From the NCBI RefSeq assembly GCF_030373185.1, contig NZ_JAUCZH010000001.1:248001-312000 (forward strand): a stretch of DNA of 64,000 nucleotides, written 5' to 3'. Numbering within the stretch: the stretch's first letter is position 1; each line of letters opens with the position of its first letter. The notes beneath the pieces were generated by a model. It was given only the letters and a program-made list of their open reading frames with translations. It did no database searches and had not been told where the DNA came from. Below, one piece after another: positions 26,686 to 35,948 of the stretch. This DNA comes from Tabrizicola sp. (GTDB lineage Bacteria > Pseudomonadota > Alphaproteobacteria > Rhodobacterales > Rhodobacteraceae). The translations under genes were made by a program, and so were the position numbers.

Positions 26686-27549
26686 TCAGACCTCGCGCTT
26701 CAGTGCGCTTTCGTGCCACTTGCGCAAAAGCATGTGCGACAGGAACGACAGTCCGGCAAAGATCACCACACCGGTAACGGCGATCAGCAAAAGGGCCGCA
26801 AACATGCGCGGAGCGTTCAGCCGGTAGCTTGCCTCAAGGATCCGGAAGGCAAGGCCTGACCCGATGCCACCGGTTCCCGCCACATATTCCGCCACGATGG
26901 CCCCGATCAGCGACAGCCCCCCGGCGATCCGCAGGCCGCCAAGGAAATTGGGCAGGGCGGAGGGCAGTTGCAGATAGCGCAGCCGCTGCCAGCGGCTTGC
27001 CCCGTAGATGCGAAACAGATCGCGCAGGTTGTGATCGGTGGAGTTGAGGCCAAGCGTGGTATTGGCAAGGATCGGGAAGAAGGCCACGATCCAGGCACAC
27101 ATAAGCAAACCCGCCGTCCGGCTGTCGACATAGATGAAGATCAGGGGCGCGATCGACACCACCGGCGTGACCTGCAAGATGACGGCATAGGGGTAGAACG
27201 ACATCTCGGCAAAGCGGCTTTGATTGAACAGGACGGCAAGACCCACCCCGCCAATGACCGCGACCGCAAGCGCCATCAGCGTGATCTGAAGCGTGACCAG
27301 CAGCGCCTCGAACAGCATGGCCCAGTCCTTGATCAATGTCTCGATCACCTTGCCGGGGCTTGGCAGGATGTAATGCGGGATCTCGTTCCACACGACCAGC
27401 CGATCCCAGCCGACGATCATGATCACGAAGACCAGCGCCGGCAGCACCCACTTCGCCACCCGGTCGATGCGGGCATCGCGTAGCCGGCGGGCTTCCTCGG
27501 CGTCCAGTGTCGGCGTGGCGGGTGCCGGGGTCGGTTGGGTCAGGCTCAT
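26686..27549 (-). CDS. ABC transporter permease, SsuC/ThiX type
   Basis: A 287-residue inner-membrane permease started at 27549, whose ATG overlaps the stop of the ATPase gene (ATGA). About six hydrophobic helices are visible, and the EAA-type loop reads RIYGASRWQRLRYLQLPSALPNFL. The motif PSPGKVIETL near the first periplasmic loop is characteristic of the nitrate/sulfonate/taurine/thiamine-precursor permease group. It works with the ATPase at 27546-28376 and the binding protein at 28389-29402. Confidence 0.9.
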   Translation of the reverse strand: MSLTQPTPAPATPTLDAEEARRLRDARIDRVAKWVLPALVFVIMIVGWDRLVVWNEIPHYILPSPGKVIETLIKDWAMLFEALLVTLQITLMALAVAVIGGVGLAVLFNQSRFAEMSFYPYAVILQVTPVVSIAPLIFIYVDSRTAGLLMCAWIVAFFPILANTTLGLNSTDHNLRDLFRIYGASRWQRLRYLQLPSALPNFLGGLRIAGGLSLIGAIVAEYVAGTGGIGSGLAFRILEASYRLNAPRMFAALLLIAVTGVVIFAGLSFLSHMLLRKWHESALKREV

Positions 27550-28376
27550 GCCGGCTCTCCCATCGCGCGGTGCAAGGCCTGCGATGCCACCTGACAATGC
27601 GCGGCATATTCGACCGAAGTGCGAAACACCTCGTCGCGCGGATAGGGGGCGGTCACGGTGACTTCCTCGATCACCCGGCCCGGCCTTGCGGCCATCACGA
27701 TGATCCGATCGGAAAGAAACACGCTTTCAAAGACGGAATGGGTGACAAAGATCACCGTGCAGCCGATCCGTTCGCGCAAGGCCAGAAGGTCGGTGTTCAG
27801 CTTGTGCCGCGTGATTTCGTCAAGGGCGGCAAAGGGTTCGTCCATCAGGATCAACCGGGGGTTTGTCACCAGCGCCCGCGCGATGGACACCCGCATCTTC
27901 ATGCCGCCCGAAAGCTCGCGCGGGTAGGCGCTGGCGAAATTCGACAGGCCGACCAGCGACAAGGCCTCTTCCACTTCGCCCCGCACCTCGGCAAAGCCGC
28001 GCCCCCGCAGCCGGAACGGCAGGAAGACATTTTCGGCCACAGTCGCCCAAGGCATCAGCGTGGGTTCCTGAAACACCACCCCCAGATCCCCCGCAGCCTT
28101 GCCGCCATCCCATGCGATCCGTCCGGCCGTGGGCATGGACAGCCCCGCAATCAAGCGCAGCGCCGTTGACTTGCCACAACCGGATGGCCCCAGAAGCGAG
28201 ATGAAATCCCCCTCATGCACGCTGAGCGACATGTCCCGCAGCGCCGTGACCGTGCCATTGAATACCTTGCCGACCTGCTGAAGTTCCATCAGCGGCGGTC
28301 GGGTGCCAAGTGGCTTGATCGGTCTATGGGCAAGCTCTGTCATCGGGCTGGGTGCAGGATGGGCATGGCCGCCCAC
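27546..28376 (-). CDS. ABC transporter ATP-binding protein, SsuB/TauB/ThiZ type
   Basis: An ATPase of up to 276 residues. Motifs are Walker A GPSGCGKST, signature LSGGMKMRV, Walker B LILMDEPFAALDE and the switch His in VTHSVFE. The FLSDRIIVMAARPGR segment is typical of the nitrate/sulfonate group. The start is uncertain. GTG at 28376 has AAGGA 10 bases upstream, while ATG at 28343 has no clear ribosome site but gives a more usual N-terminal length. The gene follows the binding-protein gene by 12 bases and overlaps the permease by 4. Confidence 0.88.
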   Translation of the reverse strand: MGGHAHPAPSPMTELAHRPIKPLGTRPPLMELQQVGKVFNGTVTALRDMSLSVHEGDFISLLGPSGCGKSTALRLIAGLSMPTAGRIAWDGGKAAGDLGVVFQEPTLMPWATVAENVFLPFRLRGRGFAEVRGEVEEALSLVGLSNFASAYPRELSGGMKMRVSIARALVTNPRLILMDEPFAALDEITRHKLNTDLLALRERIGCTVIFVTHSVFESVFLSDRIIVMAARPGRVIEEVTVTAPYPRDEVFRTSVEYAAHCQVASQALHRAMGEPA

Positions 28377-28388
28377 CCTGCGCCATCC

Positions 28389-29402
28389 TTACATCTTCGG
28401 CTTCAGGTCCATCCCCACGCCCTTGTTCACGAAGGTCGTGTTGATGGTTGCCGCCCAGTCGATATCGCCGGACACCACACCCGCCGCAACCATCTTGTCA
28501 AAGAAGTCCTTCACCTGCACCTCGGTCATCGCCCCGATCCCCAAGGTATCGGCATCGCCTGAATCCACGATTCCGGCCGACTTCATCTTGTCGATCGCAT
28601 AGGCGATCGCTTCATCGGTCATTTCCGGATTGTCGGCCTTGATCATGGCATTGGCGGCAGAGTTGTCGCCATAAAAATAAGTATACCACCCCTTGATCGA
28701 GCCTTCGACGAAACAGGTCACCTGCTCAGGCTTCGTCGCCACCGTGTCGGCCATGGTCTCGATCAGCGTCGAATAGGTCGAATAGCCTGCGTCCGCGATC
28801 AGGAACACATCGGGTTCCCACCCGGTTTCCTTGGCGACGAAATACGGCTCGGACGATAGATACCCCTGCATCCCCCAGTTCTCATTGGTGATGAAGGGGG
28901 CGGGGTTGAAGGTATAGACCTCGCGCTGTTCATCGGTGAAGCCATAGGCGGCCTTCATCCACTGGTAAAAGCTGGCATAGCCCTGATCCCCGATCAGGAT
29001 CTCGTCCAGTTTCTTCAGGTCTTCAAAGGTCTGGGCCTTGCCCGGATGGGTGATGATGACCTGCGGCTCTTTCTGGAAACTTGCGGCCACGGCGACGATC
29101 GGGATGCCTTCCTCGGCCGCGCTGAAGGTTTCAAGCAGGTTGCCGCCCATGTGGTAGTCCACCTTGCCGGCGATCATCAGCGCGCGGTTGTTGACCTGTG
29201 GCCCGCCCGGCTGGATCGTCACGTCAAGACCACAGGCGGCATAGGTGCCGTCAGCGACCGACTGGTAAAAGCCACCATGTTCGGCCTGCGCCAGCCAGTT
29301 GGAGCCGAAGACGACGGGGGCGTTCTCGGCCAGCGCCGGGGCGCAAAGCCCAAGGCCGGCGGTCAGGGCAGTTGCGCAGGCAGCGCGGGCCTTCAGCGAC
29401 AT
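28389..29402 (-). CDS. ABC transporter substrate-binding protein, NMT1/ThiY-like
   Basis: A 337-residue periplasmic protein started at 29402, where GGAG lies 8 bases upstream and a signal peptide follows (MSLKARAACATALTAGLGLC, cleavage after ALA). The region FGSNWLAQAEHGGFYQSVAD resembles the pocket lobe of NMT1/THI5-like and ThiY proteins (pyrimidine or thiamine-precursor binding). GKVDYHMGGNLLETFSAAEEG is also of that type. The first gene of a four-gene operon. An N-heterocycle such as a pyrimidine is a reasonable guess given the RidA gene upstream. Sulfonate binding is less likely from the sequence. I found no TPP riboswitch upstream. Confidence 0.82.
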   Translation of the reverse strand: MSLKARAACATALTAGLGLCAPALAENAPVVFGSNWLAQAEHGGFYQSVADGTYAACGLDVTIQPGGPQVNNRALMIAGKVDYHMGGNLLETFSAAEEGIPIVAVAASFQKEPQVIITHPGKAQTFEDLKKLDEILIGDQGYASFYQWMKAAYGFTDEQREVYTFNPAPFITNENWGMQGYLSSEPYFVAKETGWEPDVFLIADAGYSTYSTLIETMADTVATKPEQVTCFVEGSIKGWYTYFYGDNSAANAMIKADNPEMTDEAIAYAIDKMKSAGIVDSGDADTLGIGAMTEVQVKDFFDKMVAAGVVSGDIDWAATINTTFVNKGVGMDLKPKM

Positions 29403-29654
29403 GTTCGGTTCTCCTGTCGGGTTGGTCGGTTTTTGGTTCACCGAAAGCCTAGAACACCTCTCTGCCAAGGCGAGCGGACAATGAAGGTGGATGCCGTTAC
29501 AGCGTGCAATTCAGAGCGAAATGCCCTGACACTGGGCAAGTCCTCTCATCCTGTGCTGAAAACTTGCGCAAAACCCCTCGCAAGGCAAGGAAATCGTCGG
29601 CACAACTGTGCAGCCAGCGCCAGTGTCGCCACCCTCCGGTAAAGGAAACCCGCC

Positions 29655-30047
29655 ATGCGTATGCTGACGCCGCCCACCATTGCCCCGCCTTTCGCCGCCT
29701 ATGCCCATGGGGTCGAGGTTCCGGCGGGGGCGCGGCTGGTGATGACCTCGGGCCAACTGGCGCTGGCGGCGGATGGCTCTGTGCCGCAAGGGGTAATGGC
29801 GCAGGCCCGGCTATGCTTTGACAACTGCGCCGCAATTCTGGCCGAGGCCGGGATGGGGCCACAAGATGTGATCCGCATCAACGCCTTCGTGACCGACCGC
29901 GCCCATATGCCCGGCTACATGGCCGCCCGCGATGCATGGCTGACAGGCGTGACGCGCCTTCCGGCCTCGACCCTTGTCATCGTCTCGGGCTTCACCCGCC
30001 CAGAATTTCTGGTGGAGGTCGAGGTGACCGCCGCCAGACTGCCCTGA
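29655..30047 (+). CDS. RidA/YjgF/YER057c/UK114 family protein
   Basis: A 130-residue protein with AAGGA upstream of the ATG at 29655. Typical family blocks are VMTSGQLAL, QARLCFDNCAAILAEAGM, VIRINAFVTDRAHM and PEFLVEVEVTA. RidA proteins hydrolyse reactive enamine/imine intermediates. Other family members (RutC and relatives) act in pyrimidine or amino-compound breakdown. It is divergent from the NMT1-type importer operon, which suggests a shared pathway for a nitrogen compound. The exact activity is not predictable. Confidence 0.85.
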   Translation: MRMLTPPTIAPPFAAYAHGVEVPAGARLVMTSGQLALAADGSVPQGVMAQARLCFDNCAAILAEAGMGPQDVIRINAFVTDRAHMPGYMAARDAWLTGVTRLPASTLVIVSGFTRPEFLVEVEVTAARLP

Positions 30048-30135
30048 GCTGCGCCCCATTTGCTCTTTTCCCAAATACTCCCCGCGCGGAGCGCACGCCC
30101 GAGCCGGTAGCCGCGGAACGCGCCAGAGGCGAGAC

Positions 30136-30164
30136 AAAAAGCATGCGCGGCACGCGCTCTTTTT
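30136..30164. terminator. bidirectional intrinsic terminator
   Basis: AAAAAG..GCGCG, a short loop and CGCGC.CTTTTT form a stem flanked by A and T tracts on both strands. It lies between the convergent RidA gene and AttH-like gene and can serve both. Confidence 0.65.
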
Positions 30165-30199
30165 CATCAGCCCAGGCCACGAAAACCGGGCCTTGCAAG

Positions 30200-31273
30200 C
30201 TAATACCCGGTCATCTCCAGATAGCCCCGCCCGGTATGGCTGCCCGTCACCCGCACCGGCCCCTCCCAATATGGAACCAGGGTCGCCATCCATGCCCCGG
30301 GGTTTACCGCGCGCAGCGTGACATCAAACGCGCGGTCGTCCAGCCGAAGCCGCCAGACCACCGGCACCTCGCGGCCCGCAACGGTGGCGTATTCCAGGGG
30401 GTCTGCCTGCAACGCCCCGGGGACCAGCCGGGAAGGTGTGCCATCTGCCGCAATCCATGTGCCGGAGGTGAAGCCTTCCCCACCATCGCGCAAGTCGAAG
30501 CCCATCAGCTTTTCGCCACCCTCGAAGGACAGGGAAAACCAGTCCCAACCGGTCTGATCCTCGGCAAGGGGCTGTGACGACCACTCGCGGTCAAGCCACG
30601 CATGGCCCGTCACCGCCACCGGCCCGCCGGGCAGATCAAGCGTGCCGGACACCGCGTAGAACGGCTGGGAATAATAGTGGCTCGCCTGACCGTCCGCCGA
30701 TTTCACCGAATAGCCGCCGTCACCTTGCAGGACCAGCGGCCCCTCGGCGGTCAGGTCCAGCGCATAGCCGAAATCATCGCCCCGCGCCGTCAGGGCCAGC
30801 CGGTCCAGCGCATCTTCGCCCGGCGCGGTATCTGACAGCATTTCCCAGTCGTCGATCCAGGCGCGGAACGCGGCACCGCTATTCAGCGTCACGCCCGCCT
30901 GACCCACCCCGCCGCGCGCCAGCCGTTCCGCGACGTGGTGCGCATCTGCGGTGGTGACAGCCGCATGACCCATCCAGGCTTGCGGGCTTTGCCAGCCTTC
31001 AGTCTCGCCCGGAGCGGTGGCGCTGCGAAAGAGCGTCCATTGCACCCCGTATTCCGCCCCATCATCCCCTGTCAGATTGGCGGTCAGATACCACCATTCG
31101 ATGCGAAAATCGGGGTGCGCGGCGTGATCTTCGGGAAACTCCAGCACCCGGTCGCGGTCCGGCAGGGCAAAGCCCTCAACCGTGGCGCCCAGATCCGCAA
31201 AGCCTTGCGCCACGGCCGCACCTGCCAGCGCCAGCCCCAGCCATACCCCTACAAGGATCGTTTTAGCGTTCAT
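30200..31273 (-). CDS. AttH/CrtC-like lipocalin-fold exported protein
   Basis: A 357-residue protein with a signal peptide (MNAKTILVGVWLGLALAGAA, cleavage after VAQ). FRIEWWYLTANLTGDDG is the hallmark of the AttH/carotenoid 1,2-hydratase superfamily of tandem lipocalin-like domains. HAWLDREWSSQPL and DWFSLSFEGGEKLMGFDLRDG are the second conserved set. Its start overlaps the end of the FtsX-like permease gene by 11 bases, and the set ATPase-permease-AttH matches the Agrobacterium att-type arrangement. It probably binds a hydrophobic ligand handed over by the exporter in the periplasm. It is not CrtC itself, since no carotenoid genes are adjacent. Confidence 0.85.
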   Translation of the reverse strand: MNAKTILVGVWLGLALAGAAVAQGFADLGATVEGFALPDRDRVLEFPEDHAAHPDFRIEWWYLTANLTGDDGAEYGVQWTLFRSATAPGETEGWQSPQAWMGHAAVTTADAHHVAERLARGGVGQAGVTLNSGAAFRAWIDDWEMLSDTAPGEDALDRLALTARGDDFGYALDLTAEGPLVLQGDGGYSVKSADGQASHYYSQPFYAVSGTLDLPGGPVAVTGHAWLDREWSSQPLAEDQTGWDWFSLSFEGGEKLMGFDLRDGGEGFTSGTWIAADGTPSRLVPGALQADPLEYATVAGREVPVVWRLRLDDRAFDVTLRAVNPGAWMATLVPYWEGPVRVTGSHTGRGYLEMTGY

Positions 31274-33659
31274 TGGCAAAGACCCGCAAAAGATCGGCGG
31301 GCCGCCGTCGCATCAGGGTGACGGCAGGCCACAGCGCGGCCAGCCCCCCGGCCAGCCCCGCTGCCGCAAACAGCCACAACCAGTCGCCGGGAAAGGCCTG
31401 CATCGGCAGACGCCAGCCAAAGGCCTCGACATTGACCACCGCCAGCAGCACCCAAGCCAGCGCCAGACCAAGGGGCAGCGCCGCCACCGCCGTCAACAGC
31501 GCCAGCATCACGGTGCGCGCAAGGTCCAGCCCCGCCAGCCCCGCCTGCGTCAGCCCCATGGCCCAGACCGGCGCCAATTGCGGCAGCCTTGACGCCGAAA
31601 GAGTGACAAGGCTTGCCAGCATCGCCAACGCCGCGACTGCCAGCGTCAGCGTGTTCAGCGCGCCGGTCACCGCAAAGGTCCGTTCAAACACCCGCAGCGA
31701 AAAGGCCTTGATCCCGGCCTGATCGACGATTGCCGTCTCTCTCAGCCCGAATTCCGCCCGCAAGATCGTGGCCAGGGCCTCCACCTCGGTCGCAGGCAAA
31801 CGCAGCGCAAAGCGCAACACCTGAACCTCCGGGAACCGCGTCCCGAAAGCCTCCAGCCCGATGATCGCTTGCGGCGATGGGTTGCCGTAATCGGAATAGA
31901 CCCCGGCCACTGGCAAGGCCCCGCCCGGCAGATCCAGCACCGCGCCAAGGCCAAGGCCCGCCCGGCGGGAAAGCTGTTCGTTGATCAATGCAGCCTCGCC
32001 ACGCGCCACCGCCTCCCAGACCTCTGGCAGGGCCGACAGAAGCGGCCAGTGGTCGCGGTAAGTGGCATGATCGGCAATCCCGTAGATATCGCCGGGCTGG
32101 CCCAGAAGGTTGGTTTCGGTCGACACGATCGGCAAGACCGCCAGCACTCGAGGTTCCAGCCACTCACGCAGCCGGGCGGCTTCGGCGGGGGTTTCGGCGG
32201 TCAGGTAAAGTTCAGAGGCCAGCCGCTGATCCAGCCAGCCGGTGAAGGTGGCGCGGAAACTGCCGACCATGGTGCCGACGCCGACATTCGCGGCCAGTGC
32301 CAGCAAAAGCGCCATCAGCGCCAGTGACAACCCCGGAAGTTGCTGGCGCGCATCGGCCCAGAACCATTGGGACAGAACGCCCCGCGCCCGCGCCCGCGCC
32401 CCCGCCGCCGCCAGCACCAGCGCCATAAGCCCCGGCAACACCAGCGCCGCCCCCAGCAAAAGCCCCGCCAGAACCGCAAACCCGGCCCAAAGCCCCGAAC
32501 CGAAGCCAAGCGCCCCCCCGGCCAGCGTCAGAAGCCCCAAGCCGCACAGCGCTTGCAGCCGCCGCGTGGCACCTGCCGCCACCGCCCATGCCCGCGGCGT
32601 GGCGCTGGCAAGGGGGGGCAAGCGCCAGACCTGCCACAGGCCCTGTCCGGCGGCGGCCAGCGTGCCAGCCACCGCCATGCCCAGCCCCGCCACGATCCAG
32701 CCTGCGCGCAGCTCCAGCACCCCCGGCACCGCGGCCCCGTAAAGCCCGCCCAGCGTCGCCGCGACATCCGGCAAGAGCGCCGCGGCCACCCCGTAGCCCA
32801 ACCCCACCCCGAAAAGCCCCGCGATCAGCGCAAAGCCCAGAAGCTCGGCCAGCACCAGCCCGCCAAGGGTTCGCGCCGGAACCCCCAGCGCCCGCAGCGT
32901 GCGAAACATCGGTCGGCGCTGTTCAAAGGCCAGCCCGATGGCGGCATGCACGATGAAGATGCCAACGGCAAAGGCCAGAAAGCCAAAGGCGGTCAGGTTC
33001 AGATGGAAGCTGTCGGTCAGCCGGGCAAGACCCTGATCGGCAACGGCAACGCGCCGTTCCAGCCCCGAAGGCAGCGGCCCCGGCAGGGGGCGGCCGGGGT
33101 CGATCAGCAGCGCCGTCACCTCGCCTCGCGCGCCCAGCAGCGTTTCGGCTGCCGCGATGTCGGCCAGCACCGTCATCGGCGGCAGATCAGGCGCGGCCTG
33201 TGGCTTCAGCCCGGCCAAAGCCTCGGCCACCCCGGGCCGGTCCAGCGTTTCAGGAGCCACCAGCACCAGCCGCCCGGCCAGAAATTCCCCCAGATCATCC
33301 GAACCCAGCATTGGCATCCCCGGCACCGCCGCTGCACGCGGCAGGGTCAGGGGTTCCACCCCAAGGATTCGCAAGCCCGCCCGCCGCCCCTCCAGCAGCG
33401 GCGACACCGGCCAGCCCGCCTGCCGAAGCTCGGCAAAGCGCGCCACGGTCAGGCGGCCATCGGTGGCAACGATCCGGTCAAGCTGGTCCTGCCCCAGGAC
33501 AGTTTCCGCCCGGGTATAGGCGGCGCGCGCCTCGGCGTTGATCGCCTGCACGCCGGACCAAAGCCCCGTCGCCAGCGCCAGCCCGGCCAGAAGCATCGCC
33601 AGTTGCAACGGATGGCGCCACCAGTGCGACAAAAGCGCGGCAAGGCTGGCGCGGATCAC
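31263..33659 (-). CDS. FtsX/MacB-type ABC transporter permease
   Basis: A 798-residue membrane protein. A first helix near the N-terminus (HPLQLAMLLAGLALATGLW) is followed by a large periplasmic domain. Several helices in the middle, a second periplasmic domain (about 470-620) and C-terminal helices (TLAVAALAMLASLVT, then VMLALLTAVAALPLGLALAW) complete it. This duplicated FtsX-domain layout is that of the YbbP/AttFG-type permeases of type VII (MacB-like) ABC systems, which drive lipids or lipoproteins out of the outer leaflet. It overlaps the ATPase by 4 bases and the AttH-like gene by 11. Confidence 0.87.
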   Translation of the reverse strand: MIRASLAALLSHWWRHPLQLAMLLAGLALATGLWSGVQAINAEARAAYTRAETVLGQDQLDRIVATDGRLTVARFAELRQAGWPVSPLLEGRRAGLRILGVEPLTLPRAAAVPGMPMLGSDDLGEFLAGRLVLVAPETLDRPGVAEALAGLKPQAAPDLPPMTVLADIAAAETLLGARGEVTALLIDPGRPLPGPLPSGLERRVAVADQGLARLTDSFHLNLTAFGFLAFAVGIFIVHAAIGLAFEQRRPMFRTLRALGVPARTLGGLVLAELLGFALIAGLFGVGLGYGVAAALLPDVAATLGGLYGAAVPGVLELRAGWIVAGLGMAVAGTLAAAGQGLWQVWRLPPLASATPRAWAVAAGATRRLQALCGLGLLTLAGGALGFGSGLWAGFAVLAGLLLGAALVLPGLMALVLAAAGARARARGVLSQWFWADARQQLPGLSLALMALLLALAANVGVGTMVGSFRATFTGWLDQRLASELYLTAETPAEAARLREWLEPRVLAVLPIVSTETNLLGQPGDIYGIADHATYRDHWPLLSALPEVWEAVARGEAALINEQLSRRAGLGLGAVLDLPGGALPVAGVYSDYGNPSPQAIIGLEAFGTRFPEVQVLRFALRLPATEVEALATILRAEFGLRETAIVDQAGIKAFSLRVFERTFAVTGALNTLTLAVAALAMLASLVTLSASRLPQLAPVWAMGLTQAGLAGLDLARTVMLALLTAVAALPLGLALAWVLLAVVNVEAFGWRLPMQAFPGDWLWLFAAAGLAGGLAALWPAVTLMRRRPADLLRVFANER

Positions 33660-34324
33660 GGTTGCACCCGATCCGACAGCCGTCCGGCGCGCAGATGCAG
33701 TCGCCGGTCCAGCCGCGCGGCCAGCCGTTCGGAATGGGTGACCATCAGCAGGCTTGCCCCCGCCTTGGCCACCAGACCCAGCATCAGGCCCATGACCGCA
33801 TCGCCCGACGCCTCATCAAGATTTCCCGTTGGCTCGTCCGCAAGGATCAGCGCGGGGCGCGCGGCCAGCGCCCGGCCAATCGCCACGCGCTGTTGCTGGC
33901 CGCCGGAAAGCTGTTCGGGATAGCGGTTCAACAAACCCGCCAGCCCCAGCGCCTCTGCCAGATGGGTTGACCAGCCCCGGTCATGCCGCCCGGCAAGCCG
34001 CGCCTGAAAGGCAAGGTTCGCGCCCACGTCCAGCGAGGGGATCAGGTTGAACTGCTGAAACACCAACCCGATCCGGTCGCGCCGCAACTCTGCGCGGCCC
34101 TTGTCGTCCAACCCCTCCAGCGCGGTCCCCGCAACAGAGATCGTGCCACCGTCCACCGCATCAAGCCCCGCCACCAGGTGCAGAAGCGTGGATTTGCCGC
34201 TGCCGGATTCGCCCGTCAGGGCCAGGCTTTGCCCAGCATCAAGGTCAAGGCTGACGCCCGCCAGCACCGACACCAGCCCTTCGGCTGTCGGATAGGATTT
34301 GCGGACATCGTTGACATGCAGCAC
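33656..34324 (-). CDS. ABC transporter ATP-binding protein, LolD/YbbA/MacB type
   Basis: A 222-residue ATPase starting at GTG (34324) with AGGAAG upstream. Motifs are GESGSGKST, VFQQFNLIPSLDV (Q-loop, typical of the LolD/MacB group), LSGGQQQRVAIGRAL and LILADEPTGNLDEASGD. The family couples ATP hydrolysis to periplasmic conformational work by FtsX-type permeases rather than to import. It forms a unit with the permease and the AttH-like protein. The cargo is unknown. Confidence 0.9.
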   Translation of the reverse strand: MLHVNDVRKSYPTAEGLVSVLAGVSLDLDAGQSLALTGESGSGKSTLLHLVAGLDAVDGGTISVAGTALEGLDDKGRAELRRDRIGLVFQQFNLIPSLDVGANLAFQARLAGRHDRGWSTHLAEALGLAGLLNRYPEQLSGGQQQRVAIGRALAARPALILADEPTGNLDEASGDAVMGLMLGLVAKAGASLLMVTHSERLAARLDRRLHLRAGRLSDRVQP

Positions 34325-34407
34325 AGCGGTCTTCCTGTTCTGGCCTCCCGGTTCATGGTATCTAGCGTTGCATCGCCAGCCTCAACCCGTCTTGCTGACG
34401 AAAGGTT

Positions 34408-34427
34408 TCGCAGAATGTCGCAGAATG
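34408..34427. repeat. 10-bp tandem repeat in the tpa promoter region
   Basis: tcgcagaatg occurs twice head to tail, 8 bases upstream of the TauR-type direct repeat. It could be an accessory binding site or chance. Confidence 0.6.
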
Positions 34428-34434
34428 CTGCGGT

Positions 34435-34467
34435 CTGGCTATAGCGTGTGGCCGCCTCTGGCCCTAA
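34435..34467 (+). promoter_or_regulatory. putative TauR operator upstream of tpa
   Basis: CTGGCTATAG and CTGGCCCTAA form a direct repeat with starts 23 bases apart. The same pair with the same spacing stands in front of xsc (39455-39487). As I recall, TauR of Rhodobacter capsulatus recognises CTGGACYTAA-like direct repeats, and the second half-site here differs from that by one base. It lies 58 bases upstream of the tpa start. Confidence 0.75.
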
Positions 34468-34524
34468 GGCGGATGGCGGCAATCCCCGAATATAGGGGGT
34501 AATCTTCGAATGAAAGGACGCCAC

Positions 34525-35904
34525 ATGGAAGGCTTCAGCGGATTGAACGACATCGGTGCCGTGGTCGAGGCCGACCGCGCCCATGTCTGGCACCACCTGT
34601 CACAGCACAAGCAGTATGAAACCGTCGATCCCCGCGTGATTGTCGAGGGCAAGGGGATGCGGGTCTGGGATGCCAAGGGCAAGGAACACCTTGACGCGGT
34701 CTCGGGTGGCGTCTGGACGGTCAACGTCGGCTACGGGCGCGAATCCATCGCCGACGCCGTGCGTGACCAGCTGGTGCGGATGAACTACTTCGCCGGGGCG
34801 GCAGGCTCGATCCCCGGCTCGATCTTCGCCAAGCGCCTGATCGAGAAGATGCCGGGTCTTACCCGCGTCTACTATTCGAACTCGGGGTCCGAGGCGAACG
34901 AGAAGGTCTACAAGATGGTTCGCCAGATCTCGCATCGCCACCATGGCGGCAAGAAATGGAAGATCCTGTATCGTGACCGGGATTACCACGGCACCACGAT
35001 CGCCGCCCTCGCCTCGGGCGGGCAGCAGCAGCGCAACGCCCAGTATGGGCCGTTCCCGGACGGGTTCGTCAGTGTCCCGCACTGTCTGGAATACCGCAAG
35101 CAGTGGGACGTGGAAAACTACGGCGAACGCGCCGCCGATGCCATCGAGGAAGTCATCCTGCGCGAAGGCCCCGACACCATCGGTTGTCTGGTGCTGGAAC
35201 CGGTGACCGCAGGCGGCGGCGTGATCGTGCCGCCGACGGGCTATTGGCAGCGCGTGCAGGAAATCTGCCGCAAGTATGACATCCTGCTGCACATCGACGA
35301 GGTCGTCTGCGGGGTCGGCCGCACCGGCACCTGGTTCGGCTACCAGCATTACGGCGTCCAGCCTGATTTCGTGACCATGGCCAAGGGCGTCGCCTCGGGC
35401 TACGCGGCGATCTCCTGCACCGTGACGACCGAAAAGGTCTTCGAGATGTTCAAGGACGATGCCGCTGACCCGATGAGCTACTTCCGCGACATCTCTACCT
35501 TTGGCGGCTGCACCGCAGGCCCGGCGGCCGCGCTGGAAAACATGCGGATCATCGAGGCCGAGGGGCTGTTGGCCAACACCCTGGCGATGGGCGACTACTG
35601 CCTCGACAGCCTTTCCGCGCTGATGGACAAGCACAAGGTCATCGGCGAGGTGCGCGGCAAGGGGTTGTTCCTTGGCGCCGAACTGGTGGCCGACCGTGGC
35701 ACGAAAGAGCCTGCCGATGAAAAGAAGGTTCAAGCCGTCGTCGCCGACTGCATGGCGCAGGGCGTGATCATCGGGGCCACCAACCGCTCCGTGCCGGGCT
35801 TCAACAACACGCTGTGTCTGTCCCCGGCGCTGATTGCGACCAAGGACGATATTGATGAGATCACCGGGGCCATTGATGCCGCGCTGGGGCGGGTGTTCGG
35901 GTAG
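34525..35904 (+). CDS. tpa: taurine:pyruvate aminotransferase
   Basis: A 459-residue class III PLP aminotransferase started at 34525, where AAGGA lies 8 bases upstream. An in-frame ATG at 34510 precedes that site. Motifs are YYSNSGSEANEKVYKM, YHGTT, IDEVVCGVGRTG (PLP ring Asp) and MAKGVASGY, with the Schiff-base Lys near residue 287. The N-terminus with HVWHHLSQHKQYE is characteristic of Tpa rather than of omega-transaminases in general. It converts taurine and pyruvate to sulfoacetaldehyde and alanine in the cytoplasm. Downstream genes xsc, ackA, tauE and soeABC complete the pathway. It is preceded by a TauR-type operator and followed by a strong terminator, so it is a monocistronic unit. 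Confidence 0.92.
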   Translation: MEGFSGLNDIGAVVEADRAHVWHHLSQHKQYETVDPRVIVEGKGMRVWDAKGKEHLDAVSGGVWTVNVGYGRESIADAVRDQLVRMNYFAGAAGSIPGSIFAKRLIEKMPGLTRVYYSNSGSEANEKVYKMVRQISHRHHGGKKWKILYRDRDYHGTTIAALASGGQQQRNAQYGPFPDGFVSVPHCLEYRKQWDVENYGERAADAIEEVILREGPDTIGCLVLEPVTAGGGVIVPPTGYWQRVQEICRKYDILLHIDEVVCGVGRTGTWFGYQHYGVQPDFVTMAKGVASGYAAISCTVTTEKVFEMFKDDAADPMSYFRDISTFGGCTAGPAAALENMRIIEAEGLLANTLAMGDYCLDSLSALMDKHKVIGEVRGKGLFLGAELVADRGTKEPADEKKVQAVVADCMAQGVIIGATNRSVPGFNNTLCLSPALIATKDDIDEITGAIDAALGRVFG

Positions 35905-35923
35905 TTGCGTCCTTTGACAAGGG

Positions 35924-35948
35924 GGCGCCCGGCAAGGGGCGCCTTTTT
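35924..35948 (+). terminator. intrinsic terminator of tpa
   Basis: GGCGCCC, a 6-base loop and GGGCGCC are followed by TTTTT, 20 bases behind the tpa stop codon. Confidence 0.9.

Noticed and set aside
29403-29654. TPP riboswitch upstream of the ThiY-like operon
   Set aside because: The conserved CUGAGA and ACCUGAUC elements are not present in either strand.
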